Assembly (NCBI GenBank): GCA_027076405.1
Contig: JALTJN010000401.1
Location: 1-64,000, forward strand
DNA: 64,000 bases
Direction of reading: 5' to 3'
Origin: Chromatiales bacterium
Lineage (GTDB): Bacteria > Pseudomonadota > Gammaproteobacteria > UBA6429
Positions 56,256-64,000 of the stretch are shown here, piece by piece. The position numbers and the translations under genes were made by a program. Position 1 is the first letter of the stretch. Every line of letters starts with the position of its first letter. The notes under the pieces were generated by a model. The model saw nothing but the letters and a program-made list of their open reading frames with translations. It made no database searches and was not told the DNA's origin.

Positions 56256-57509
56256 ATGTTCAATAAAGACATGACCATTTCGGGTTTTGATGATGAATTG
56301 GCGCAAGCCATTGAAAATGAAGAGCGTCGTCAGGAAGAACACATTGAATTAATTGCATCAGAAAATTATGCCAGCCCACGGGTCATGGAAGCACAAGGTT
56401 CCGGCTTAACCAATAAGTATGCTGAAGGTTATCCGGGCAAGCGATATTACGGTGGTTGTGAGTATGTCGATATTGCGGAGCAGTTAGCCATTGATCGCGT
56501 TAAAGAACTCTTTGGTGCTGATTATGCGAATGTGCAGCCACATTCAGGTTCGCAGGCTAATGCGGCGGTTTATTTCGCATTATTGCAGGCAGGTGACACC
56601 GTTTTAGGTATGAGCCTTGCGCATGGTGGTCATTTAACTCATGGTTCAAAAGTCAGCTTTTCCGGTAAGTTATTTAATTCTATTCAGTATGGTTTGAATG
56701 AGGAAACCGGTGAGATTGATTATGAGCAAGTTGAAGCCTTAGCGTTAGAGCATAAACCGAAAATGATCATTGCCGGTTTTTCTGCTTATTCTCGCGTTGT
56801 TGACTGGCAACGTTTCCGGGATATTGCAGATAAAGTGGGTGCATACTTAATGGTCGATATGGCACATGTTGCCGGTTTAATTGCTGCAGGTGTTTATCCC
56901 AGCCCGGTCGGTATTGCAGATGTTACAACGTCAACGACTCATAAAACATTGCGTGGCCCGCGTGGTGGCATTATTTTAGCGAAATCGAATCCTGAAATTG
57001 AGAAAAAATTAAATTCAATGATTTTCCCCGGTACACAGGGTGGCCCGTTAATGCATGTGATTGCCGCAAAAGCAGTTGCATTTAAAGAAGCGTTACAACC
57101 CGAGTTTAAAGAATATCAAACACAAGTTGTGAAAAATGCTAAAGCAATGGCAAAAGTATTTATTGATCGCGGTTACGATGTTGTTTCAGGTGGAACAGAT
57201 GATCACTTGTTTCTGGTCAGCTTTATTGCAAAAGGTTTAACCGGTAAAGCGGTTGATGCCTGGTTGGGCCAAGCTAACATTACTATCAATATGAATTCCG
57301 TGCCAAATGATCCTCAGTCGCCTTTTGTCACCAGTGGTATTCGTGTGGGAACACCCGCAGTAACGACCCGGGGTTTTGATGAGCAAGATTGTAGCGATTT
57401 AGCTGGCTGGATGTGTGACATTATTGATGCCAATGGCGATGATAAAGTTATTCAGGAAGTGAAGGCGAAAGCTGCAGAACTTTGTAAAAAGAAACCTGTT
57501 TATAAATAA
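56256..57509 (+). CDS. glyA: Serine hydroxymethyltransferase
   Basis: A 417-residue PLP enzyme that converts serine and tetrahydrofolate to glycine and methylene-THF. The PLP Lys lies in [16 protein letters not shown]. Other features are [19 protein letters not shown] and [21 protein letters not shown] precedes the ATG. It heads the run glyA-nrdR-ribD-ribE-ribB-ribH-nusB-thiL-pgpA. Confidence 0.97.
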   Translation: MFNKDMTISGFDDELAQAIENEERRQEEHIELIASENYASPRVMEAQGSGLTNKYAEGYPGKRYYGGCEYVDIAEQLAIDRVKELFGADYANVQPHSGSQANAAVYFALLQAGDTVLGMSLAHGGHLTHGSKVSFSGKLFNSIQYGLNEETGEIDYEQVEALALEHKPKMIIAGFSAYSRVVDWQRFRDIADKVGAYLMVDMAHVAGLIAAGVYPSPVGIADVTTSTTHKTLRGPRGGIILAKSNPEIEKKLNSMIFPGTQGGPLMHVIAAKAVAFKEALQPEFKEYQTQVVKNAKAMAKVFIDRGYDVVSGGTDDHLFLVSFIAKGLTGKAVDAWLGQANITINMNSVPNDPQSPFVTSGIRVGTPAVTTRGFDEQDCSDLAGWMCDIIDANGDDKVIQEVKAKAAELCKKKPVYK

Positions 57510-57514
57510 TCTGA

Positions 57515-58021
57515 ATGCATTGTCCATTTTGCAGCGCTGACGATACTAAGGTCATTGATTCACGACTCGCTAATGAGGGAGCAATGGTGCGTCGTCGCCG
57601 TGAATGCCAGTCATGTGGTGAGCGTTTTACAACGTTTGAATCGGCTGAGCTTGTTATGCCTCATATCATCAAGCACGGCGGACAACGTGAACCGTTTAAT
57701 GAGAACAAGTTACGCTCGGGTATTCAGCGTGCGCTAGAGAAGCGGCCGGTTGGTACCGATGATATTGAAAAAGCCATCGTACATATTATGAAACGTATGC
57801 GGGCAACCGGTGACCGTGAAGTCCCGGCCAATAAAGTGGGTAGCTGGGTAATGGATGAACTTCGGGATTTAGATCATGTCGCATATGTCCGGTTTGCATC
57901 CGTTTATCGGAGCTTTGAAGATGTGAGCGCCTTTGAAGAAGAAATTGAGAAGTTGAAACAAGGTCCTTCACCGGAAGTTAAGCGGCAACAAAAATCATTA
58001 CTACCTGATGATGAATCATAA
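57515..58021 (+). CDS. nrdR: Transcriptional repressor NrdR
   Basis: A 168-residue regulator of ribonucleotide reductase genes. It has an N-terminal zinc ribbon ([27 protein letters not shown]) and an ATP-cone domain (about 47-137). It starts five bases after glyA. Confidence 0.96.
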   Translation: MHCPFCSADDTKVIDSRLANEGAMVRRRRECQSCGERFTTFESAELVMPHIIKHGGQREPFNENKLRSGIQRALEKRPVGTDDIEKAIVHIMKRMRATGDREVPANKVGSWVMDELRDLDHVAYVRFASVYRSFEDVSAFEEEIEKLKQGPSPEVKRQQKSLLPDDES

Positions 58022-58039
58022 GTTGAGTAAGGCTGAGTG

Positions 58040-59140
58040 ATGTCATTTTCCGCAGATGATCACAAGTATATGGCCCGAGCCTTGCAGTTAGCAAAAAAAG
58101 GAATTTATACGACAGCACCAAATCCTAATGTGGGTTGTGTTTTGGTAAAAGATGGTGAAGTCATTGGTGAAGGCTGGCATGAAAAAGCGGGGCAGGCACA
58201 TGCTGAAATTAACGCCTTAAAGCAGGCTGGCATAAATTCAGAAGGTGCAACCGCTTATGTAACATTAGAGCCATGTTGTCATCAGGGTAAAACACCGCCA
58301 TGTACCGATGCTTTGATTAAAGCAAAAGTAAAGCATGTTATTGCAGCAATGATAGATCCGCACGCAAAAGTTGCTGGCAAAGGTTTAAAGCAACTTGAGT
58401 CGGCAGGCATTTATGTACAACATGGTTTGCTAGAAGAGCAGGCAATAGAATTAAACTCAGGTTTTATTAAACGTATGCAAAAACGTTTGCCTTATGTTCG
58501 TTGTAAGTTGGCGATGAGTTTAGACGGCAGAACGGCGATGGCTTCAGGTGAAAGTAAATGGATTACCTCGGCCGCCGCACGTGAAGATGTACAGCGCTTA
58601 CGGGCAAAAAGTGGTGCTATATTAACAGGTGTCGGAACTGTTCTTGCTGATGATCCTTCCATGACGGTTCGTCTGGATAATGTCGATGCACAACCGTTGC
58701 GTGTTGTGGTTGATACTCATTTAAGTATGCAGTCAACAGCGAAGATGTTAAAAGAGCAAGGCAAGACTGTTTTGATGACTTGCAGTGCCGATGAGCATGT
58801 TACTCAAGCTTTAAAAGATGCTGGCGCAGATATACACATGATGCCGTATTGTAATACCAGTGTAGATTTAAAATCAGTTTTACAGCAGTTAAGTGATATG
58901 CAGATTAATGATGTCCTGCTTGAAACGGGGGCAACCTTAAGTGGTGCAATGTTACAGGCAGGCTTGATTGACGAGTTGATTATTTATATGGCGCCAGTAT
59001 TAATGGGTAATAGTGCACGTGGTTTATTTGCATTACCCGGTTTGGAAAAAATGCAGGATAAAATTGAACTGGACATATCTGACTACAGATTAGTTGGCAA
59101 AGATATTCGTATAACCGCTAAAGTAAAGTCGCTTAATTAG
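58040..59140 (+). CDS. ribD: Bifunctional riboflavin deaminase/reductase RibD
   Basis: A 366-residue two-domain enzyme for the second and third riboflavin steps. The N-terminal deaminase has zinc ligands in HAEINAL and EPCCHQGKTPPCTDAL. The C-terminal reductase (about 150-366) has KLAMSLDGRTAMASGESKWIT. The frame allows GTG 58037 next to ATG 58040; ATG is chosen. Confidence 0.96.
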   Translation: MSFSADDHKYMARALQLAKKGIYTTAPNPNVGCVLVKDGEVIGEGWHEKAGQAHAEINALKQAGINSEGATAYVTLEPCCHQGKTPPCTDALIKAKVKHVIAAMIDPHAKVAGKGLKQLESAGIYVQHGLLEEQAIELNSGFIKRMQKRLPYVRCKLAMSLDGRTAMASGESKWITSAAAREDVQRLRAKSGAILTGVGTVLADDPSMTVRLDNVDAQPLRVVVDTHLSMQSTAKMLKEQGKTVLMTCSADEHVTQALKDAGADIHMMPYCNTSVDLKSVLQQLSDMQINDVLLETGATLSGAMLQAGLIDELIIYMAPVLMGNSARGLFALPGLEKMQDKIELDISDYRLVGKDIRITAKVKSLN

Positions 59141-59154
59141 GAATACCATTCATT

Positions 59155-59814
59155 ATGTTTACAGGAATTATTCAGTCAATAGGTGAAATTGCTGCTATAG
59201 AACCGAAAGGTGATGATGCCCGCATTAGAATTTTAACTAATCAGCTTGATTTGGCGGATGTTCAATTAGGCGATAGTATTGCTGTTAATGGTGTTTGTTT
59301 AACTGCCGTTGAATTACCTACGGATGGCTTTTGGGCTGATGTGTCCGGTGAAACATTGTCATGCACCACGTTTAAATCTTTAACGGTTGGAACAAAAGCA
59401 AACCTCGAAAAAGCGTTAACCCCAACAACACGTCTGGGCGGTCATCTTGTCAGTGGTCACGTCGATGGTATTGGTAAAATTGTTGAGCGTTATAATGATG
59501 GTCGTTCTGTGCGCTTTCATATACAAGCACCCGATGAAATGGCTAAGTATATTGCCGAGAAAGGTTCTGTTTGTGTTGATGGTATTAGTCTGACTGTTAA
59601 TGCAGTGAAAGGTGCTGTGTTTGAATTGAATATAGTGCCTCATACATTGCAGGAAACAACAATGGGCCAGTTTAAAACTGGCACAGAAGTGAATTTAGAA
59701 GTCGATATTATTGCACGTTATCTGGAGCGTTTAATTTTAGGTGATAAGGCAGCTGATAGTAAAACATCAGGTATAAGTATGGATATGTTAAGTGAACATG
59801 GTTTTATGAAGTAA
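59155..59814 (+). CDS. ribE: Riboflavin synthase, alpha chain
   Basis: A 219-residue enzyme made of two homologous barrels. The start MFTGIIQSIGEI and the repeated motif SIAVNGVCLTAVE / SVCVDGISLTVNAV are diagnostic. It converts two lumazines to riboflavin. It follows ribD by 14 bases. Confidence 0.97.
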   Translation: MFTGIIQSIGEIAAIEPKGDDARIRILTNQLDLADVQLGDSIAVNGVCLTAVELPTDGFWADVSGETLSCTTFKSLTVGTKANLEKALTPTTRLGGHLVSGHVDGIGKIVERYNDGRSVRFHIQAPDEMAKYIAEKGSVCVDGISLTVNAVKGAVFELNIVPHTLQETTMGQFKTGTEVNLEVDIIARYLERLILGDKAADSKTSGISMDMLSEHGFMK

Positions 59815-59868
59815 AACGCAGGTCACTTTAGTGACGATATATTTTAGATTTAAATAGAAGAAAATATT

Positions 59869-60984
59869 ATGGCTATAAACAGCACAAAAGAAATTATAGA
59901 AGATATCGCAGCCGGTAAAATGGTTATTCTTATGGATGATGAAGATCGTGAGAATGAAGGTGACCTTATTATTGCTGCCGATGCTGTTAAAGCAGAAGAC
60001 ATTAATTTTATGGCAACAAATGGCCGCGGTTTAATTTGTTTAACGCTGACAAAAGATCGTTGTGAACGTTTAAAGTTACCGTTAATGGTTGAAGATAATA
60101 ATGAATTTTTCGCAACTAACTTTACTGTTAGTATTGAAGCGGCAAAAGGTGTCACCACAGGTATATCAGCGGGTGATCGTGCTGTAACCGTTCAGGCAGC
60201 TGTCGCTGAAGATGCTTCAGCTGCAAGTATTGTTCAGCCTGGTCATATATTCCCATTGATGGCACAGCCTGGTGGCGTGTTAACACGCGCAGGCCACACT
60301 GAAGCCGGGTGTGATATTGCCCGCCTTGCTGGAAGAGAACCAGCATCTGTTATTGTTGAAATTTTAAAGGAAGATGGCAGCATGGCGCGTCGTCCAGACT
60401 TGGAAATTTTTGCCAAAGAGCATAATTTAAAAATTGGCACCATAGCTGATTTAATTGAATATCGATTACAGAATGAAAAAACAATTGAGCGTGCTGCTGA
60501 TTGTAATATGCCAACCGAAGTCGGCGATTTTAAATTACATGCTTATCGTAATATGATAGATGGTCAGGTTCATTTGGCTTTAGTTAAAGGTAATCCTGAA
60601 CCTGAAAGAGCAACCATGGTTCGTGTTCATGTTGAAAATAGTATGTGTGATATTTTTGCTTCACAACGTAAAGATTGTGGCTGGCCATTACGTGATGTAA
60701 TGAAACGGGTTTCAGATGAAGGTGAAGGTGTCATCATTATTTTACGTCTTGCCGAAGAGTCTAATATGTTAGTAAACATGATCAAGCATTATGATAAGCA
60801 TGATAAAGGCGAAGAGCACTCAGAAGCTGTTCAACGGGATGATTTACGTACTTATGGAATCGGTGCTCAAATTTTAACTGACCTGGGTGTGAGAAAAATG
60901 CGAGTTATGAGTGCACCGAAAAAAATGCATGCGCTTTCAGGATTTGGTCTTGAGGTAGTTGAATATGTGCATGACAAGAAATAA
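59869..60984 (+). CDS. ribB: DHBP synthase fused to a degenerate GTP cyclohydrolase II domain (RibBX type)
   Basis: A 371-residue fusion. Residues 1-200 are an intact 3,4-dihydroxy-2-butanone-4-phosphate synthase ([29 protein letters not shown]). Residues about 207-371 resemble GTP cyclohydrolase II but key residues are lost: the zinc triad normally in SEC...LRCDCG reads VENSMCD...QRKDCG, and the catalytic HRQEGRNIGL reads [10 protein letters not shown]. It should supply only DHBP, so a separate ribA is expected elsewhere. Such RibBX fusions are known in gammaproteobacteria. Confidence 0.92.
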   Translation: MAINSTKEIIEDIAAGKMVILMDDEDRENEGDLIIAADAVKAEDINFMATNGRGLICLTLTKDRCERLKLPLMVEDNNEFFATNFTVSIEAAKGVTTGISAGDRAVTVQAAVAEDASAASIVQPGHIFPLMAQPGGVLTRAGHTEAGCDIARLAGREPASVIVEILKEDGSMARRPDLEIFAKEHNLKIGTIADLIEYRLQNEKTIERAADCNMPTEVGDFKLHAYRNMIDGQVHLALVKGNPEPERATMVRVHVENSMCDIFASQRKDCGWPLRDVMKRVSDEGEGVIIILRLAEESNMLVNMIKHYDKHDKGEEHSEAVQRDDLRTYGIGAQILTDLGVRKMRVMSAPKKMHALSGFGLEVVEYVHDKK

Positions 60985-61058
60985 TTAAACGTTTCTAAGT
61001 TGACTTTTGTTGAAGCAAATTTTTAGAACATGAATAAAAATATTTATAGGTATAAAAG

Positions 61059-61532
61059 ATGAATAACATTAAAAAAATTGAAGGTGATATGGTCGTTAAA
61101 GGATCACGTTTTGGTATTGTTGTGACGCGCTGGAATAGTTTTGTCGTAGAAAATTTATTAGACGGTGCACTTGATTGTCTTAAGCGACACGGTGCCAGTG
61201 AAAGTGATCTGGAAGTTGTATACGTGCCGGGTGCTTTTGAAATTCCGTTAGCGGTTAAGAAAATGGCAGCAAGTAAAAAATACGATGCGATTATTACTTT
61301 AGGTGCTGTTATTCGTGGTGGTACACCACATTTTGAATATGTTGCCGGTGAAGCAGTTAAAGGAATGGCATCAAGCATGATGGAATATGAAATTCCGGTT
61401 GCCTTTGGTGTTTTAACGGTAGATACCATTGAGCAAGCTATTGAACGTGCAGGCACCAAGGCGGGCAATAAAGGTGAAGAAGCAGCATTATCTTCAATTG
61501 AGATGGTTAATTTGTTACGTAACATTGGTTAA
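61059..61532 (+). CDS. ribH: 6,7-dimethyl-8-ribityllumazine synthase
   Basis: A 157-residue lumazine synthase with [32 protein letters not shown] and [18 protein letters not shown]. It forms the large lumazine synthase shell. It lies 74 bases after ribB and 12 before nusB. Confidence 0.97.
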   Translation: MNNIKKIEGDMVVKGSRFGIVVTRWNSFVVENLLDGALDCLKRHGASESDLEVVYVPGAFEIPLAVKKMAASKKYDAIITLGAVIRGGTPHFEYVAGEAVKGMASSMMEYEIPVAFGVLTVDTIEQAIERAGTKAGNKGEEAALSSIEMVNLLRNIG

Positions 61533-61544
61533 GCGGAGTTATTT

Positions 61545-61985
61545 GTGTCTATAACCAGTGATCGTAGTCGTGCACGTCGTTATATCGTACAAGCATTGTA
61601 TGAGTGGCAAGTATCGGGTAATGCTCCCAAAGAAATTGAACAGCAGTTTTTAATCGAGCATCATACTCGAAAATTCGATCGCCCTTATTTTAATGAATTA
61701 CTTAATGGGATTGCTGCTCAAGTTGAAGAGCTTGATGCGCAAATATCACCTTTATCCGATCGTCCGTATGATGAGGTTGGTATTGTTGAAAAAGCTATTT
61801 TGCGTTTAGGCTGTTATGAGTTAAAAAACCGTATTGATATTCCTTATCGGGTTGTTATCAATGAAGCGATTGAACTGACTAAAACATTCGGTGCAGAAGA
61901 AGCGTATCGTTTTGTTAATGGCACAATGGACAAGTTAGCTGAAAATCTGCGACAGGCTGAGGTTGCTGCCAGAAAGGGCAGTTAA
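61545..61985 (+). CDS. nusB: Transcription antitermination factor NusB
   Basis: A 146-residue all-helical RNA-binding protein that works with NusE (S10) at boxA. It begins with GTG after GGAG and reads RSRARRYIVQALYEWQVSG; the family end YRFVNGTMDKLAENLR is present. Placement after ribH is conserved. Confidence 0.95.
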   Translation: MSITSDRSRARRYIVQALYEWQVSGNAPKEIEQQFLIEHHTRKFDRPYFNELLNGIAAQVEELDAQISPLSDRPYDEVGIVEKAILRLGCYELKNRIDIPYRVVINEAIELTKTFGAEEAYRFVNGTMDKLAENLRQAEVAARKGS

Positions 61986-61994
61986 TGCTATTTT

Positions 61995-62972
61995 ATGCTG
62001 TCTGAATTTGAGATCATCCGGCAGTATTTTACTTCAGCTCAATCAAGATCTGATGTTGTCCTTGGCATTGGTGATGATGCCGCGATACTTCGTGTTCCCG
62101 AACAGCATGAATTAGTTCAGTCTGTTGATACCCTTGTTGCCGGGGTACACTTTCCTGTTGAAACTTCTCCTGAAGATATTGCTTACAAGGCCTTAGCGGT
62201 TAACTTGAGCGATATGGCCGCCATGGGGGCCGAGCCAGCCTGGTTTACTCTTGCAATCACCTTGCCTGATGATAATGAAGTCTGGTTAAAGAGCTTTAGT
62301 GAAAGCCTTTCATCTGTGGCAACAAAATATAATGTGCAATTAATTGGTGGCGATACCACACATGGGCCTCTGAGTATTTCAATTACGATTAATGGTTTTG
62401 TGCCGGCGAGTAAGGCACTAACCCGAAGTAAAGCCAGAGTGACAGATAAAGTGTATGTTTCTGGTGTACTCGGTGATGCTGCACTAGCCCTGGCTGCATG
62501 GCAAGGACAATGTTTACTTCGAGACAGCAGTCTTTTGTATTTAAATAAAAGGCTAAACCGACCAACACCAAAGATTGAGCTTGGATTATTGTTAAGGGAA
62601 TACGCCAGTTCTTGTATTGATATATCTGATGGTCTGGTTGCAGACCTTGAACATATTACCGAGAGTAGTTGTGTTGGTGCAAAAATTCATTTTGACAAAA
62701 TACCCCGTTCAAAAGAGTTTGATTCAAACCTGACAGATGAAGCACTTATTATTCCTTTAGTTTTATCTGGTGGTGATGATTATGAACTTTGTTTTACAAT
62801 ACCCGTTAGCATGCAAGTGGAGTTTGAAAAAACTGCCGCACAAAAGAAACTGTCAATTTCTTGTATTGGAGAAATTGAAAAAACAAAAGGTGTTCGTGTT
62901 TTGTCAGATGGTCAGAAAATTAATGTTCAAGGCAAAGGATACCAGCATTTTAATAAAGAGCACGCGGAATAA
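61995..62972 (+). CDS. thiL: Thiamine-monophosphate kinase
   Basis: A 325-residue kinase that makes thiamine pyrophosphate. Motifs include VLGIGDDAAIL, VQSVDTLVAGVHFP, LAVNLSDMAAMGAEP and CIDISDGLVADL. It begins nine bases after nusB. Confidence 0.95.
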   Translation: MLSEFEIIRQYFTSAQSRSDVVLGIGDDAAILRVPEQHELVQSVDTLVAGVHFPVETSPEDIAYKALAVNLSDMAAMGAEPAWFTLAITLPDDNEVWLKSFSESLSSVATKYNVQLIGGDTTHGPLSISITINGFVPASKALTRSKARVTDKVYVSGVLGDAALALAAWQGQCLLRDSSLLYLNKRLNRPTPKIELGLLLREYASSCIDISDGLVADLEHITESSCVGAKIHFDKIPRSKEFDSNLTDEALIIPLVLSGGDDYELCFTIPVSMQVEFEKTAAQKKLSISCIGEIEKTKGVRVLSDGQKINVQGKGYQHFNKEHAE

Positions 62973-62975
62973 AGT

Positions 62976-63461
62976 ATGACTCAAGCTAAAAATTTAAAAC
63001 CCGGAGATATTATTTTTCATCCTGTTCATTTTTTGAGCTTGGGTTTAGGTAGTGGTTTGTCACCTTTTGCTCCTGGTACAGCGGGTACAATTTTAGCTGT
63101 TGTGCTTTATATTCCTTTATCCATGTTATCGTTTTGGTTATATGTTGCTGTTTTAGTTATCGGTTCATTAATTGGTATCTATTTATGTGAAAAGACCTCA
63201 AATACTCTTGGAGGACATGATCATCCATCCATTGTCTGGGATGAATTTTTAGGATACTGGCTAACAATGTTGCTTGCACCTTCAGGCTGGCAATGGATTT
63301 TAATCGGGTTTGTATTATTTCGATTTTTTGATATATGGAAACCATGGCCAATCAGTGTCATTGATCACAAAGTGAAAGGTGGCTTTGGGATAATGCTGGA
63401 TGATCTGGTGGCCGGAGCGTATGCTTTGGTTATTCTACAACTTATTTATTTTTACATATAA
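62976..63461 (+). CDS. pgpA: Phosphatidylglycerophosphatase A
   Basis: A 161-residue membrane enzyme that removes phosphate from phosphatidylglycerophosphate. It has GSGLSPFAPGTAGTI, IVWDEFLGYW and FFDIWKPWPI, followed by LDDLVAGAYA. It starts three bases after thiL and closes the operon. Confidence 0.95.
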   Translation: MTQAKNLKPGDIIFHPVHFLSLGLGSGLSPFAPGTAGTILAVVLYIPLSMLSFWLYVAVLVIGSLIGIYLCEKTSNTLGGHDHPSIVWDEFLGYWLTMLLAPSGWQWILIGFVLFRFFDIWKPWPISVIDHKVKGGFGIMLDDLVAGAYALVILQLIYFYI

Positions 63462-63483
63462 CATCTGCAAAAAGGATATAGAT

Positions 63484-63891
63484 ATGCGAAATAAAACGCT
63501 ATTTAAATTGATTGTAACCTTCGTTGGAGTATTTTTATCCACTTCTGTTCTGGCAAATAATGTCGAAATTGTTAATGTGGTTTTAACGAAACATGCTGGG
63601 ATATGGCGTGCTGATGTTACTTTAAAGCATGATGATACCGGCTGGAAACATTATGCTGATGCGTGGCGTTTAGTAGATGAAAGTGGTAATGAAATCGGTA
63701 AGCGTACTCTTTATCATCCACATGTTCATGAACAACCTTTTACCCGTTCATTAAGCGGTTTTCATATTGCCGGCGATGTAAAAATTATTTTTGTTGAAGC
63801 ACATGATTTAAAGCATGGCTGGTCTCCTGATAAAGTAAAAATTGATCTTGGTAAAGCGGCAGGTAATAAATATAAAATTAACATTCGTTAA
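63484..63891 (+). CDS. Small secreted protein of unknown function
   Basis: A 135-residue protein with a signal peptide (KLIVTFVGVFLSTSVLA|NN). I do not recognise a named family. The mature part looks like a beta-sandwich and is rich in His: GWKHYADAW, LYHPHVHEQPFTRSLSGF, AHDLKHGWSPD. These His could bind a metal (inference). AAAGGAT precedes the ATG. It lies 22 bases after pgpA and may be co-transcribed. The last 109 bases of the window after it hold nothing I can identify. Confidence 0.7.
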   Translation: MRNKTLFKLIVTFVGVFLSTSVLANNVEIVNVVLTKHAGIWRADVTLKHDDTGWKHYADAWRLVDESGNEIGKRTLYHPHVHEQPFTRSLSGFHIAGDVKIIFVEAHDLKHGWSPDKVKIDLGKAAGNKYKINIR

Positions 63892-64000
63892 TTATTTTTA
63901 AACTAATTTGAAAGCAATGTCCGGCTATATTGCTATTCCGAATAGTTTTAACTTCAAAATTATCCTTTTTATAAGTGTATATATAATCAGTTTTTAATTG

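Noticed and set aside
59815..59868. FMN riboswitch before ribB
   Set aside because: Only 54 bases separate ribE and ribB, too short for the aptamer, and no conserved blocks are visible.
1..64000. CRISPR array, prophage or insertion sequence
   Set aside because: No regularly spaced repeats, phage genes, transposase or terminal inverted repeats were found.

Overview
The window is a stretch of chromosome from a motile, sulfur-oxidising gammaproteobacterium with AT-rich DNA. The gammaproteobacterial assignment rests on classic gene orders: pepA divergent from lptF-lptG, yebC-ruvCAB-ybgC-tolQRAB-pal-cpoB-queE-queC, and glyA-nrdR-ribD-ribE-ribB-ribH-nusB-thiL-pgpA. The sulfur lifestyle rests on a sulfide:quinone oxidoreductase gene (sqr), a soxXYZA cluster, tusA, two dsrE2-like genes, a YeeE/YedE sulfur-compound transporter and a SulP anion permease. 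Genus and species cannot be read from the sequence.

Layout. 1-5.1 kb: the pepA start, LPS export genes, an RDD membrane protein, three tandem DUF2173 genes and an unknown membrane protein. 5.1-9.4 kb: an orphan FimT/GspH-type pseudopilin carrying a Ser/Gly/His repeat insert, then a sigma-54 activator divergent from sqr. The intergenic region there holds a -24/-12 promoter and two palindromic candidate enhancer sites. 9.4-24.6 kb: purL, an HD-GYP protein, an ABC-2 exporter, a CheW protein split by a zinc-binding CZB domain behind a FliA-type promoter, a short-chain dehydrogenase, a hybrid histidine kinase, an outer-membrane protein, and an AMP-phosphorylase-like / PRPP-synthetase-like pair. 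24.7-31.1 kb: aspS, then a Ser/Thr signalling module (CHASE2 kinase, PP2C phosphatase, two FHA proteins). 31.3-41.2 kb: yebC, Holliday-junction resolution, Tol-Pal and queuosine genes. 41.3-48.2 kb: YeeE/YedE transporter, tRNA-Lys, SulP, NhaD and an SLC13-type permease. 48.4-56 kb: soxXYZA (minus strand), an M48 metalloprotease, tusA, then dsrE2 - Crp/Fnr regulator - dsrE2, where the two dsrE2 copies are almost identical at the DNA level, and a secreted protein of unknown function. 56.2-64 kb: the glyA-to-pgpA riboflavin/thiamine operon and a small secreted protein.

How the genes fit together. Sulfide would enter the quinone pool through Sqr. Thiosulfate would be bound by SoxYZ, with SoxXA catalysing the attachment. 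No soxB or soxCD lies in this window. TusA and the DsrE2 proteins would carry persulfide sulfur in the cytoplasm. The transport block (YeeE/YedE, SulP, SLC13, NhaD) suits a cell that handles sulfur anions and the acid made by their oxidation, but its substrates are inferred only. Regulation that can be read from the DNA: sigma-54 control of sqr, FliA control of the CheW-CZB gene, a CRP-type site upstream of the pseudopilin, and a shared TGCATATTGCA motif near tusA and soxX.

No insertion sequence, prophage, CRISPR array or rRNA gene was seen. The best candidates for something undescribed are the direct-repeat dsrE2-crp/fnr-dsrE2 cassette, the DUF2173 trio, the split CheW-CZB protein, the pseudopilin with an internal signal-peptide-like segment and SGSHGS repeats, and the nucleotide-phosphorylase/PRPP-synthetase pair.
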